Positions 7,618 to 15,434 of a DNA stretch of 47,566 nucleotides are shown one piece after another. This stretch comes from Thermogemmatispora sp. (lineage in GTDB: Bacteria; Chloroflexota; Ktedonobacteria; Ktedonobacterales; Ktedonobacteraceae), in assembly GCF_019683635.1 (NCBI RefSeq), contig NZ_JADGIA010000012.1, positions 1 through 47,566 of the forward strand. The letters are read 5' to 3'. The notes under the pieces were generated by a model. The model worked only from the letters and a program-made list of their open reading frames with translations. It searched no databases and was not told the DNA's origin. Within the stretch, counting starts at the first letter, position 1; every line of letters begins with the position of its first letter. Both the position numbers and the translations under genes were made by a program.

Positions 7618-7965
7618 TCACACCTCATCCTCATCGCTGAGGTCAGCTCCTCGCTCGCTCTCCCCGGCGAAGTATTCGTCGCTGTAGAAGCCGACATCTC
7701 TGCCAACATAGACGCTCACCAGAAAGTCGTCGCGCGGCATATCTGCCGAAAGGACCAGGTCCTCGTCGATCTGCTCGATCAGTTTGGTCAGCTCAGCCTC
7801 CTCCAGCTCGCGCTCAAGGATTAAGGTACCATGTACTGCCGTTGTGGTGAAGTGAATGTCAATGGTACCAAGGCGCGTGCTGTTCTGCAGGCTATTACCC
7901 TGCATGATGTAATAGCCTTCTGAGTAGGGTGTACGGAAGTGTCGTTCGAAGCGAATATCTTCCAT
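7618..7965 (-). CDS. Small acidic protein of unknown function
   Basis: About 115 residues from an ATG at 7965 (MEDIRFERHFRT). The frame runs further to 8040, where the residues are Arg/Gly-rich and look like leader. However, a GGAGG sits inside that extension and the site before 7965 is only a short AGG, so the start is uncertain. The body is mixed alpha/beta with a helical EREL/EEAEL segment and a strongly acidic C-terminus (SDEDEV). No signal peptide, membrane segment or metal motif is seen, and I do not recognise the family. The gene converges with the response regulator and has its own extended -10 promoter near 8127, so it is probably monocistronic. Confidence 0.65.
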   Translation of the reverse strand: MEDIRFERHFRTPYSEGYYIMQGNSLQNSTRLGTIDIHFTTTAVHGTLILERELEEAELTKLIEQIDEDLVLSADMPRDDFLVSVYVGRDVGFYSDEYFAGESERGADLSDEDEV

Positions 7966-8087
7966 AAGCCTGCCAGGTCTGCGCGGCAGCTGGGCTTGAC
8001 CGCCGCGCCCTCCTTTCTGATCACCAGATCTACGCCACACTGTCCGTCGATCGTGAAGGATGGGAAGCTATCCCGCCCTCCGGCGCC

Positions 8088-8158
8088 TATCCCCTAGGGG
8101 ACAGACCTGTACCGGATATCGCGCACATTATAACATAGTTCCGTCGCGATAGGGGATA
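8088..8158. repeat. 9-base inverted repeat flanking a promoter, with an inner palindrome
   Basis: TATCCCCTA (8088-8096) and TAGGGGATA (8150-8158) are perfect inverted copies 53 bases apart, flanking the minus-strand -10 box at 8127. The left copy overlaps CCCCTAGGGG (8091-8100), itself palindromic. This could be paired operator half-sites for the gene ending at 7618. Confidence 0.45.
8127..8135 (-). promoter_or_regulatory. Extended -10 promoter of the small acidic protein gene
   Basis: The minus strand reads TGTTATAAT, a perfect -10 with TGn extension. No consensus -35 is present. The start would fall about 155 bases before the ATG at 7965. Confidence 0.5.
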
Positions 8159-8222
8159 CACAGATCACTTCTTCCACGGAATGCCAGCCTTCCCAGTTTC
8201 GTCGGTCAGGTTGGCTTGCGCT

Positions 8223-10193
8223 TCAGTTGAGGAAGCGGAAGGAGGCTCGTGCCGGCGCAAAGACTTGCTTCTCCTCATCTGTGTAGATCTTTTGATATGC
8301 CAGCTGCATAAAGGTGTAGAGATGGCCGGAACGGCTCGTGACAAGCAGGACCTCCGTGTAGCTGGCACCGGTGATGGTAACTGTTCCTCGCAGTTGTTGC
8401 CAGCTCACGCCACCAAACGTCAGCGGGTCTGCCGATTTGGCACCTGTCAGGCCTACCTGGCTTGCCTCTTTCTGGAGATAATGGGCCAGGTCCTGATCAC
8501 CAGCGGGGGCCACCAGGAGAATCATCTGTCCGGTCTGGCTGCTATCACTAAAAGTGACCTTGCCCTGCTGGTAATCCAGCTGATAGCTCCACCCCTGCGG
8601 GTATACGAGCGCCACTCCCAGACGCTGATCGCTAAACGCCCGTAGAGGCTGGGTAATGAGAGGGACGCTGAACGGCTGATAAACAACTACCCAGGCAGTC
8701 AAGCCACCACCGATGAGGAGCAAAGCCAGGATGAATGCTACAATAGCCAGTGGGCGCCTACGTCGTCGGGAGGCCTGGCTCTCAGCTGTAGTTGACCGGG
8801 CAGCTGGCGATGAGCCGGGCTTTTCGACTTGGGGCAGGGCGGCTGTTTCCTCGGCCTCCCACTGGCGGAGAGAGGGATTAGCCGGACGTGGCGCCTGCTC
8901 AACCCTGTCGGCCCCCCAGCTGGCAACGTCGGGAGATCTGGAGGGAGACGCTCCTGCTCCAGCCCTCGTAGTTGAAGCGCCAAAGAGGGGAGCCTCAGCT
9001 ATTCCTGGTAACGAGGGAGGCGACCCACTAGAGGGCGCTAGAGCGGATGCCGGCAGCGGGGTGACAGGCTGAGAGCGCCACGGGCCAGCGGTCGCCCCAG
9101 GCCCAGCAGGAGGCTGCGCTGCCAGGCGCATGGTATCCAGCTCCTCGATATCCCCCGAGCGCGTGGGAGAACTGGCCTGCCCGGCAAAGGACATGCCGCG
9201 TTCCCTGCCCAGCTCGTGCTCCTGCCAACGGCTGGGACGTGGCGTCGAGGCGCGTTCAATGACCAGCCCAGGCCCGGGGCTGGCCTTGAGTGGCATGGTA
9301 GGCAGATCGTCGACAGCCCCGTGACGCTGATCAGGTTGCTCACCCGGACGCACACGCTCCGAGCGCGGCAGCACTATCCCTAAGAGATGCCCCTGCGTGG
9401 GCATGTCCTCATAGGAGAAGGAAGATGAAGCGCTCTCGATCTGAGCCTGCGACCAGCCTTCCTCTGTCGGCGTCTCCCCCGGGAGCTGCTGAACCTCAGC
9501 CTCGCTTGCTTCCCCTGGCTGCGGCATGATCAAGGTCTCATCCTCTTCCCAGACGCGCACATGCAACTCGCGCGGGGAGAGCGAGCGCCCTGAGCGTAGC
9601 CCTTCTTCTTCTCCAGAAGAGGGGAGCAACTGGCCAGCTTCCTCTGTCGGAGTCTCCTCCGAGCGAGCGGTGGGTACTGCCGAGGTCGGTGCATCAGCTA
9701 ACCAGGCCCGGCGCCAGGCCTCTGCCACCGCAGCGGTCTCCGACTGCTCTTCCATGTCTTCGGCAGTGCTTGACTCCTGCTCGCCAGAAGGAGAGGCAGG
9801 CCGAGGTGCAGCAGGCTGGGCTGACCACGAAGCTGCAGATCCCTGAACTGGAGAGTCAGCTGTAGAAGAAGAACTCTGAAAGGAACTCTCCGTTTCCCCA
9901 GGCAGGTCGGGCAGGCGCTCAAGCGACTCGCGGCGCGGTGCCCGCCAGCGGCGGCTAGCGACCTCCCGATCTAACTGGTCTAGCCAGGGAGGCGGCACAT
10001 GCACATTGTTAGGAGCAGGCGCCTTCCCAGCAGGCTCCTGGGTCACCAGATGCCCTGCAGAGGGCGGCTCCCCGCTGACGGAAGTGGAAGGAGTCACCTG
10101 CTTTGTCGCGGGTAGAAATCTGCCACAGTTATTGCAGAAGCGTGCATTTTCCCTGGGCAAGGCTTTGCCACAATGCGGACAGAAAACGGCCAC
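8223..10193 (-). CDS. Zinc-ribbon / disordered / single-TM protein with extracytoplasmic PsbP-like domain
   Basis: A 656-residue protein in four parts. Residues 1-28 form a zinc ribbon with CPHC and CNNC pairs. Residues about 30-475 are low-complexity, rich in Ser, Pro, Glu and Gly, and probably disordered. A basic RRRRR stretch precedes one transmembrane helix (about 478-505). The last 150 residues form a compact domain, probably outside the cell, with repeated strand-like segments (VALVYPQGWSYQ) that recall PsbP/DUF1795-like folds. The start codon is GTG, with AGGAGGGA just upstream. The orientation (ribbon inside, folded domain outside) fits a sensor or anchoring protein, but no catalytic motif is visible. 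A second zinc-ribbon protein of similar plan lies at 40607-42850. The function is not known. Confidence 0.85.
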   Translation of the reverse strand: MAVFCPHCGKALPRENARFCNNCGRFLPATKQVTPSTSVSGEPPSAGHLVTQEPAGKAPAPNNVHVPPPWLDQLDREVASRRWRAPRRESLERLPDLPGETESSFQSSSSTADSPVQGSAASWSAQPAAPRPASPSGEQESSTAEDMEEQSETAAVAEAWRRAWLADAPTSAVPTARSEETPTEEAGQLLPSSGEEEGLRSGRSLSPRELHVRVWEEDETLIMPQPGEASEAEVQQLPGETPTEEGWSQAQIESASSSFSYEDMPTQGHLLGIVLPRSERVRPGEQPDQRHGAVDDLPTMPLKASPGPGLVIERASTPRPSRWQEHELGRERGMSFAGQASSPTRSGDIEELDTMRLAAQPPAGPGATAGPWRSQPVTPLPASALAPSSGSPPSLPGIAEAPLFGASTTRAGAGASPSRSPDVASWGADRVEQAPRPANPSLRQWEAEETAALPQVEKPGSSPAARSTTAESQASRRRRRPLAIVAFILALLLIGGGLTAWVVVYQPFSVPLITQPLRAFSDQRLGVALVYPQGWSYQLDYQQGKVTFSDSSQTGQMILLVAPAGDQDLAHYLQKEASQVGLTGAKSADPLTFGGVSWQQLRGTVTITGASYTEVLLVTSRSGHLYTFMQLAYQKIYTDEEKQVFAPARASFRFLN

Positions 10194-10327
10194 AAACTCC
10201 CTCCTGCATATGCTCGCTCCGGCGCAGCATCACGACCTGCCCGAGTTAGCGGGTCTGACGGTACTTGATGGTAGTTACGGTATCTTACCAGCCCGGTTTC
10301 GTCAAGCGCGATAGCCCAAAAGGAGTG

Positions 10328-11563
10328 CTATTTCAGGGTCAGAACGGCCTCCCGCTCGGTGGGACTGGCCAGCACCTGCTGGTTTTTGATCAGTTCGACA
10401 AGCTTTCTGCGTCCTTTGGGGCTGCCAATCATGATCGCGCCAACCAGCCTGTTCTCGCGCAGGAATAGCTTGCGGTAATTCTCATGGCCTTTTTCGCCGG
10501 GCTCGCGCAACGAGACGCTTTCCAGCTCTGGATTGTTGGACTCAGCCGTGCCAATGACGGCAATGTTGACATCAAAGAGTGGGCTTGTATACGTGGGCAC
10601 ATCAACGTATGGCTCACGGCCTCCGGCCATGTTGATTGCGGCGATGCGCCCATGCGCCAAAGCATTATCCCAGGTCCCCATCGTATGGTGACGGCCAATC
10701 GTTGGATCGTAAAACTCGGCAACGTCGCCGGCAGCATAGACATGCGGCACATTCGTCTCTAGATATTCGTCCACTACGATCCCAGTACGAACCTCAATGG
10801 GGGTGCCTTTGAGGAAAGCGGTGTTAAGCGTAATCCCAAGCCCTACACCGATGATGTCCGCCTGGATCTCACGCCCCTGCTTCGTTTTGACATAGGCCGG
10901 TACCCCGTCACGCGCGACAACCTCGGCGATTTCGTCGCCGTGGATGACATTGACGCCAAAACGCCTGGCAATGGCATCGACGATCTCGCCCCCCTCGGGA
11001 TCAAGGCAGTTGCGCAGCCAGTACGGACCACGCATAAGCCAGGTGGTCTCAAGCTTGCGCATGGCGAAGCCGTCACACAGCTCATAGGAGATGAAGCTGC
11101 CTCCGTAGGCCAGGGCTGTGCGCGATTCGAGGATGCGCGCTATAATAGTCTTCGTGTCATCCAGGGTGACAAAGTTGTAGATGTGCTTCGTGCCAGCCGC
11201 TCCCGGCACCTGCAGTGGCTTGGCCCAGCCCCCGCTGGCAATGAGAAGCGCATCATAGGGGAAATGTTGCCCGCGTTCAGTCACTACAATCCGCTCGTCC
11301 GTGTTGACCTCTGTCACAAGGGTCTCGGTCAGCAGAGAGATGCGGCGCTGCTCATGCCAGGCAAAGTCACGCATCATTACCTTTTGCTCGGGCAGCACCC
11401 CTTGCAGGAAACGCGGCAATGAAACACGGTTGTAGAGAGGGTAAGGCTCGTTGGTAATCAGATGAATGCTGCAGTTTGGATCAAGCTTGCGTAAGGTCTC
11501 GGCGGCTGTAGTGCCGGCGATCCCGTTCCCAATAATAACGTACCGTTTCTCGTGCGTTGCCAA
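10328..11563 (-). CDS. FAD-dependent pyridine nucleotide-disulfide oxidoreductase (NirB/rubredoxin reductase-like)
   Basis: A 411-residue flavoprotein that probably moves electrons from NAD(P)H to a small redox partner. The N-terminal FAD site is visible (YVIIGNGIAGTTAAETL), and the second FAD contact near the C-terminus is TNVPHVYAAGDVAE. The segment where the NAD(P) Rossmann motif is expected (ALAYGGSFISYELCDGF) lacks a clean GxGxxG, so the nucleotide site may be altered. There is no CxxC redox disulfide, as in NirB-like and ferredoxin/rubredoxin reductases. The start is TTG, with AAGGAG 8 bases upstream; no ATG gives a better N-terminus. The gene is divergent from a MarR regulator across a 184-base region with an inverted repeat. 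Regulation by that repressor is a reasonable guess. Confidence 0.88.
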   Translation of the reverse strand: MATHEKRYVIIGNGIAGTTAAETLRKLDPNCSIHLITNEPYPLYNRVSLPRFLQGVLPEQKVMMRDFAWHEQRRISLLTETLVTEVNTDERIVVTERGQHFPYDALLIASGGWAKPLQVPGAAGTKHIYNFVTLDDTKTIIARILESRTALAYGGSFISYELCDGFAMRKLETTWLMRGPYWLRNCLDPEGGEIVDAIARRFGVNVIHGDEIAEVVARDGVPAYVKTKQGREIQADIIGVGLGITLNTAFLKGTPIEVRTGIVVDEYLETNVPHVYAAGDVAEFYDPTIGRHHTMGTWDNALAHGRIAAINMAGGREPYVDVPTYTSPLFDVNIAVIGTAESNNPELESVSLREPGEKGHENYRKLFLRENRLVGAIMIGSPKGRRKLVELIKNQQVLASPTEREAVLTLK

Positions 11564-11614
11564 ATGCCGTTCTCCTTGCCTGCGATGGTTTTCCTGGTCT
11601 CTGTCTCATGGGCG

Positions 11615-11643
11615 ATTCTAGCATAGTCCAGGCAAAATTGCTA
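11615..11643 (-). promoter_or_regulatory. Promoter of the FAD oxidoreductase gene
   Basis: The minus strand has TGCTAGAAT (-10 hexamer 11615-11620, TGn extended) with a weak -35 (TAGCAA) 17 bases upstream. The inverted repeat at 11641-11668 overlaps its -35 end. Confidence 0.45.
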
Positions 11644-11668
11644 CTGGACTCTTCTGTAAGGCCAGTAG
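11641..11668. promoter_or_regulatory. Inverted repeat between divergent genes, candidate MarR operator
   Basis: CTACTGG (11641-11647) and CCAGTAG (11662-11668) are perfect 7-base arms, 14 bases apart. The site lies between the two divergent promoters and touches the -35 region of the oxidoreductase promoter. Confidence 0.45.
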
Positions 11669-11689
11669 GCGCGGCCTTCTTCCCTTTAC

Positions 11690-11718
11690 TTGCCTCCCTA
11701 GTTTGCCTATCATATAAT
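11690..11718 (+). promoter_or_regulatory. Promoter of the marR-family gene
   Basis: TTGCCT (11690-11695), a 17-base spacer and a perfect TATAAT (11713-11718). The transcript would start near 11725, about 22 bases before the ATG. Confidence 0.65.
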
Positions 11719-11747
11719 TAGATTGTCAAAGTGAGTAAGGAGCGACC

Positions 11748-12227
11748 ATGCGACCGGATTCGCTGGATGATAGCGCAGCACTGGCAATGGAGCTGCTGGA
11801 TATTGTCCCCAAGGTGCTGCGCCAGATGCACACCGATGCGCTCAATTCCGAGACTCTGGCTGAGCCTGACCGCGAGGATCTCTCCGAGATCCGTGCCACC
11901 AGCGGACAGCTGAGCTTGCTGCGCATCCTGATTGAGCGCAAGTGCTGCATGATGCAGGAGCTGGCCCGCCAGCTCGGGGTGACGCCTTCAACGGTGACGG
12001 CAATGGTGAAACGCTTGCAGGCTCAGGGCTATCTGGAACGGAGTCGCGATGAGGCCGACTGGCGCACGGTCTGGGTGAAGCCAACAGCACGCGCTCAGCA
12101 CCTGGTCCAACTCTATGATCGTGGCCGCCTGGCTTCGCTGGAGCGCCGCCTGGCTCGCCTGAGCGAGACTGAGCGCGAGCACCTTGTCGCCGCGCTTCCC
12201 GCCTTGCGTCACCTCATTGAAGGCTGA
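11748..12227 (+). CDS. MarR-family transcriptional regulator
   Basis: A 159-residue winged-helix regulator. The helix-turn-helix is clear: MMQELARQLGVTPSTVTAM, then the wing RSRDEADWRTVWVKPT. The C-terminal helices (LASLERRLARLSETEREHL) would form the dimer interface. AAGGAG lies just before the ATG. It is followed after 129 bases by an MFS drug exporter on the same strand and is divergent from an FAD oxidoreductase. This is the usual layout for a MarR repressor that senses a toxic aromatic or drug and controls its exporter. The ligand cannot be read from the sequence. Two Cys (CCMMQEL) near the start of the DNA-binding domain could be redox-sensitive, but this is speculative. Confidence 0.92.
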   Translation: MRPDSLDDSAALAMELLDIVPKVLRQMHTDALNSETLAEPDREDLSEIRATSGQLSLLRILIERKCCMMQELARQLGVTPSTVTAMVKRLQAQGYLERSRDEADWRTVWVKPTARAQHLVQLYDRGRLASLERRLARLSETEREHLVAALPALRHLIEG

Positions 12228-12356
12228 TGAGTGGCCGCTGAAGGCGCCTATTCGCTCCGCACCGCTTCGCTTCCATCGCCTTTGCTCTCTGCACACTGTT
12301 TCCCCTCCTTTATTGTCCACATATATCACGTAAAAGGAGAGTAGAAAGGTTTTACG

Positions 12357-13877
12357 ATGCAGACTTCTTCGGAGTCTTCTTTGACACCGGTGACGCAAGA
12401 GGTCTCTTATGCCTCCGAGCAAGCTGGAGCCGCCGATGAGAGAGTGCCGACAGGCGGAGGCGATGGCTATCGCTGGACGGCTCTCTCGGTAACCACTGTA
12501 GGGGCCTTGCTGGCTTCTATTCAAGGCTCGGCCTTGCTGATCGCTCTGCCGGCGATTCTGGTCGAGCTGCAGGCCTCGTTCTTCACGATCATGTGGACAT
12601 TGATGGGGTATTTGCTGATACTGACTGTGCTGACGCCCATCGTTGGCCGCCTGGCCGATATTTGGGGCCGCAAACGCCTCTACAATAGCGGTTTTCTGCT
12701 CTTCGCCCTGGGTTCGTTGGTAGCTGGCCTGGCCCAGCCAGCCTTTCACGGGGCCGATCTGGTGGCAGGACGTCTGATCCAGGGCCTCGGGGCCGCCTTG
12801 CTGATGACCAATAGTACGGCGATTGTCACCGATGCCTTTCGCAAAGGAGAGGTCGGCCTGGGCCTGGGGATCAACCAGATCGCCGGGGCCGCAGGCTTCT
12901 TGATCGGACCCATTATCGGCGGCCTGCTAACCGAGTGGTCCTGGCGCTGGGTATTCCTTTTTAATGTGCCTCTGGCCACCTTCGGCACGCTCTGGGGAAT
13001 CTGGCGCTTGCGCGAGCCAGTGCGCCCGGCTCGCCAAACCCCTATCGATTGGGTTGGGGGCCTGACGCTTGCTCTGGGCCTCTCTGGGACCTTGCTGGCT
13101 CTGACAATGGTAGCTTTCCCGCTGCTGGGCGAGTCGACAACTGTGGTTATTTTGATAGTGGGCCTGCTGAGCCTGCTCCTGTTCGCCGCGATTGAGCCAC
13201 GCATCAAGACACCTATCGTACAGCTACAGCTCTTTCGCGAGCGTCTCTTTGCAATGGCGAGTCTGAGCGGCTTGCTGAATGGAATCGCCCGTGGCGCGGT
13301 GCTCTTCCTCTTGATCTTCTTTCTCCAGGGACCCTATGGGAAAGATCCGCTGACCGCCGGGCTGATGCTTGCTCCCTTCGGAGCTGCTTTTATGATTATT
13401 GGCCCGCTGAGTGGCCGTCTCTCGGACCATATTGGTTCCCGTATTCTCACTCCCATCGGTCTGGCCGTTTCGGCTTTGGGCCTGCTGGGCTTGACGACCA
13501 TTACGCCTACAACGCCGTTCTGGCTGCTTTCGTTCTATATGGCTATGATGGGAGGAGGCTCGGGTTTCTTTGTCTCGCCCAATACGAATGCGATTATGAG
13601 TTCGGTGCCACCCCATCAGCGTGGCGCCGCCTCGGGGCTGCTGGGAATGCTCAATAATACTGGCCAGATGCTCAGTATTGCTATTGTCTTTCCGCTGGCT
13701 CTGAAGGGGGTGCCCATGGGAGCGGTCATGCAGGTCTTTATCTATGGCGGCGGTATGGGCCAGTTTCCCTCAGCCCTGGCTACCTTTATGCACGGCTTGC
13801 ACTCAGCGTTTCTGGTGTCGTTCGTTCTGAGCCTGGCAGCGATGCTGGTGGCCGCTTTACGCCCTTCCCATCGCTAA
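12357..13877 (+). CDS. MFS multidrug exporter, DHA2 (EmrB/QacA) type
   Basis: A 506-residue permease with about 14 hydrophobic segments, the number expected for the DHA2 drug:proton antiporter group. The loop after the second helix reads GRLADIWGRKRLY, the conserved motif A. Motif C appears as GAAGFLIGPIIGGLL in the fifth helix. The first 45 residues are a polar cytoplasmic tail. AAAGG lies 7 bases before the ATG, with a further AAAAGGAG upstream. It probably forms a unit with the preceding marR gene, either by readthrough or through a promoter in the 129-base gap. The substrate is unknown. Confidence 0.93.
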   Translation: MQTSSESSLTPVTQEVSYASEQAGAADERVPTGGGDGYRWTALSVTTVGALLASIQGSALLIALPAILVELQASFFTIMWTLMGYLLILTVLTPIVGRLADIWGRKRLYNSGFLLFALGSLVAGLAQPAFHGADLVAGRLIQGLGAALLMTNSTAIVTDAFRKGEVGLGLGINQIAGAAGFLIGPIIGGLLTEWSWRWVFLFNVPLATFGTLWGIWRLREPVRPARQTPIDWVGGLTLALGLSGTLLALTMVAFPLLGESTTVVILIVGLLSLLLFAAIEPRIKTPIVQLQLFRERLFAMASLSGLLNGIARGAVLFLLIFFLQGPYGKDPLTAGLMLAPFGAAFMIIGPLSGRLSDHIGSRILTPIGLAVSALGLLGLTTITPTTPFWLLSFYMAMMGGGSGFFVSPNTNAIMSSVPPHQRGAASGLLGMLNNTGQMLSIAIVFPLALKGVPMGAVMQVFIYGGGMGQFPSALATFMHGLHSAFLVSFVLSLAAMLVAALRPSHR

Positions 13878-14098
13878 AGAGGCATCTGTTGATTGAAAGT
13901 TGAGGCCGATGCTGGCTGGACCAGGGGTGCCTGCTTCCCACATCCTTTCTTCTGGCGTGGCTTGCCCTCCAATCCGCCGCCCTGCCAGTTGTGGATGACT
14001 TAGGCGGGAGCAGGGCCCCCCTCCCGTCGCTCAGCTCTCCAATCTCCTCTTCGGCTTCCCTCTCCATCTGCCCCCAGGTCTATCAGCCCTCGCCTCCC

Positions 14099-14128
14099 TT
14101 GACAAAGCCTCCAGGCCGGACATATAAT
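14099..14128 (+). promoter_or_regulatory. Promoter of the fur-family gene
   Basis: TTGACA (14099-14104), an 18-base spacer and TATAAT (14123-14128) are consensus hexamers. The preceding 220 bases after the MFS stop hold no gene or clear terminator. Confidence 0.7.
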
Positions 14129-14143
14129 TCTGGTAGCAGATTG

Positions 14144-14160
14144 ATAATGATTATCATTAT
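14144..14160 (+). promoter_or_regulatory. Fur/PerR-type operator
   Basis: ATAATGA-TTA-TCATTAT is a 17-base palindrome within GATAATGATTATCATTATT, close to the classical Fur box. It lies directly downstream of the -10 box and covers the likely start site, so the fur-family gene is probably autorepressed, along with the downstream iron transporter gene. Confidence 0.8.
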
Positions 14161-14204
14161 TAGGTGACCCTAATATCGGGGTCCGAGAGAATCACCAGGC
14201 GCCA

Positions 14205-14618
14205 ATGAAAGAGACGTTGAACGCCAATGCCCAGGCAGTTCTGGAGGTTGTGCGCAGCAGCCATAACCACCCGACTGCTCTGGAGGTTTACGAGGCTGTG
14301 CGCAAAGTGCGCCCCCGCATCGGGGTGGCGAGTGTTTACCGTATTCTGCACAGCCTGGCGCAGCAAGGGCTGATTCGCGAGTTGGGGCGCAGTGACGAGG
14401 CCTGTCGGTACGATGGGCACATCGAGCGCCACGACCACGCAATCTGCACGGCTTGCGGCGCTCTTCTCGATCTGCCTGTTGAGGTGCGTCTCTCAGAGGA
14501 GGCGCTCCGCTCGGCAGCGCAGGCCGCGGGCATAGAGCTGCACTCGCATGAGGTCAGGCTCTATGGTCTGTGCACTGCCTGCCGTCAGCGGCTGCAGGCA
14601 GAATCAACGGAGGATTGA
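14205..14618 (+). CDS. Fur-family metalloregulator
   Basis: A 137-residue repressor of the Fur/PerR/Zur family. The winged helix spans about 1-70 (RIGVASVYRILHSLAQQGL is the recognition region). The metal-site core follows: ERHDHAICTACG has His76 and His78 plus Cys81 and Cys84, and a second CxxC lies at Cys123/Cys126 for a structural zinc. The N-terminus is short compared with E. coli Fur, as in PerR-like members. The metal (iron, zinc, or peroxide sensing through iron) cannot be decided from sequence. A Fur box upstream and a VIT-like iron transporter downstream (65-base gap) favour iron. No strong ribosome binding site is seen before the ATG. Confidence 0.93.
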   Translation: MKETLNANAQAVLEVVRSSHNHPTALEVYEAVRKVRPRIGVASVYRILHSLAQQGLIRELGRSDEACRYDGHIERHDHAICTACGALLDLPVEVRLSEEALRSAAQAAGIELHSHEVRLYGLCTACRQRLQAESTED

Positions 14619-14683
14619 GCGGATTGCCTCGCTCGCAGGCAATCGGACAAACAGATTACTGGTATGGTAGGGGGAGTCTTTTT

Positions 14684-15322
14684 ATGCCACATAACCCGGA
14701 GACCGAGACACGACGAGCGAGCGCGGTGACAGCCGCGCAGGAAGGTCTGTCAGCCGAGGTGAATGAGGCCTTACAGCAACGACCTTCATCGGAGCTAGAG
14801 CGGGTGAAGATCGAGCTGGCCGAGATTCTGCGCGGGATCGCTTCTAACAATACAGATTCCCGCCACTTCTTGCTGCGCGTGGTCCAGCCTGGTCTGGCTG
14901 GGCTGATGGATGGATCGGTTTCGACGCTGGCCCCCATCTTCGCAACGGCCTTCGCTACTCACCGCCCTTTTACGGCCTTCCTGGTCGGCCTGGCTGCAGC
15001 TACTGGTGCCGGGATCAGCATGGCCTTCTCAGAGGCGCTTTCAGATGACGGCGTGCTGACTGGGCGAGGCAGCCCTATTATCCGCGGGGCTATTACGGGT
15101 CTGATGACGTTTGTGGGCGGCTCGCTCCATACGCTGCCTTTCTTGATCACCCATCTGCAGCTCGCCCTGGCTACCGCCTACCTGGTGGTCGCCGCTGAGC
15201 TGCTGGCTATTGCCGCTATCCGTCACCGCTACTTCGGGACAAAATGGCTCGTCTCTATTGTGCAGGTCATCGGTAGCGGTATCCTTGTCTTCCTGGCAGC
15301 TCTTTTCTTCGGCAATGCCTGA
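14684..15322 (+). CDS. VIT/CCC1-like metal transporter, membrane half of erythrin-VIT proteins
   Basis: A 212-residue membrane protein. Residues 1-60 are polar and helical. From about 70 it follows the membrane part of bacterial erythrin-VIT (membrane-bound ferritin A-like) proteins: LAGLMDGSVSTLAPIFATAF, then GAGISMAFSEALSDDG, TGRGSPIIRGAITGLMT and HTLPFLI. The conserved Asp/Glu in these helices fit metal transport. The N-terminal ferritin-like domain (two EXXH iron sites) found in full-length family members is absent. The ATG at 14684 is chosen because GGGGGAG lies about 8 bases before it; an open frame starts earlier inside fur. It probably exports iron or manganese under control of the Fur protein just upstream. 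Confidence 0.85.
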   Translation: MPHNPETETRRASAVTAAQEGLSAEVNEALQQRPSSELERVKIELAEILRGIASNNTDSRHFLLRVVQPGLAGLMDGSVSTLAPIFATAFATHRPFTAFLVGLAAATGAGISMAFSEALSDDGVLTGRGSPIIRGAITGLMTFVGGSLHTLPFLITHLQLALATAYLVVAAELLAIAAIRHRYFGTKWLVSIVQVIGSGILVFLAALFFGNA

Positions 15323-15434
15323 CCAGCTCCGGGTCCAAACAAAAGAAAGGAAGAGAGTAGGGCACCCTGCTCTCACTATTGTCCTTCCTGAGGGAGAGCG
15401 CCCAGACGGATACGGATAATAAGGAGTACCAGTC

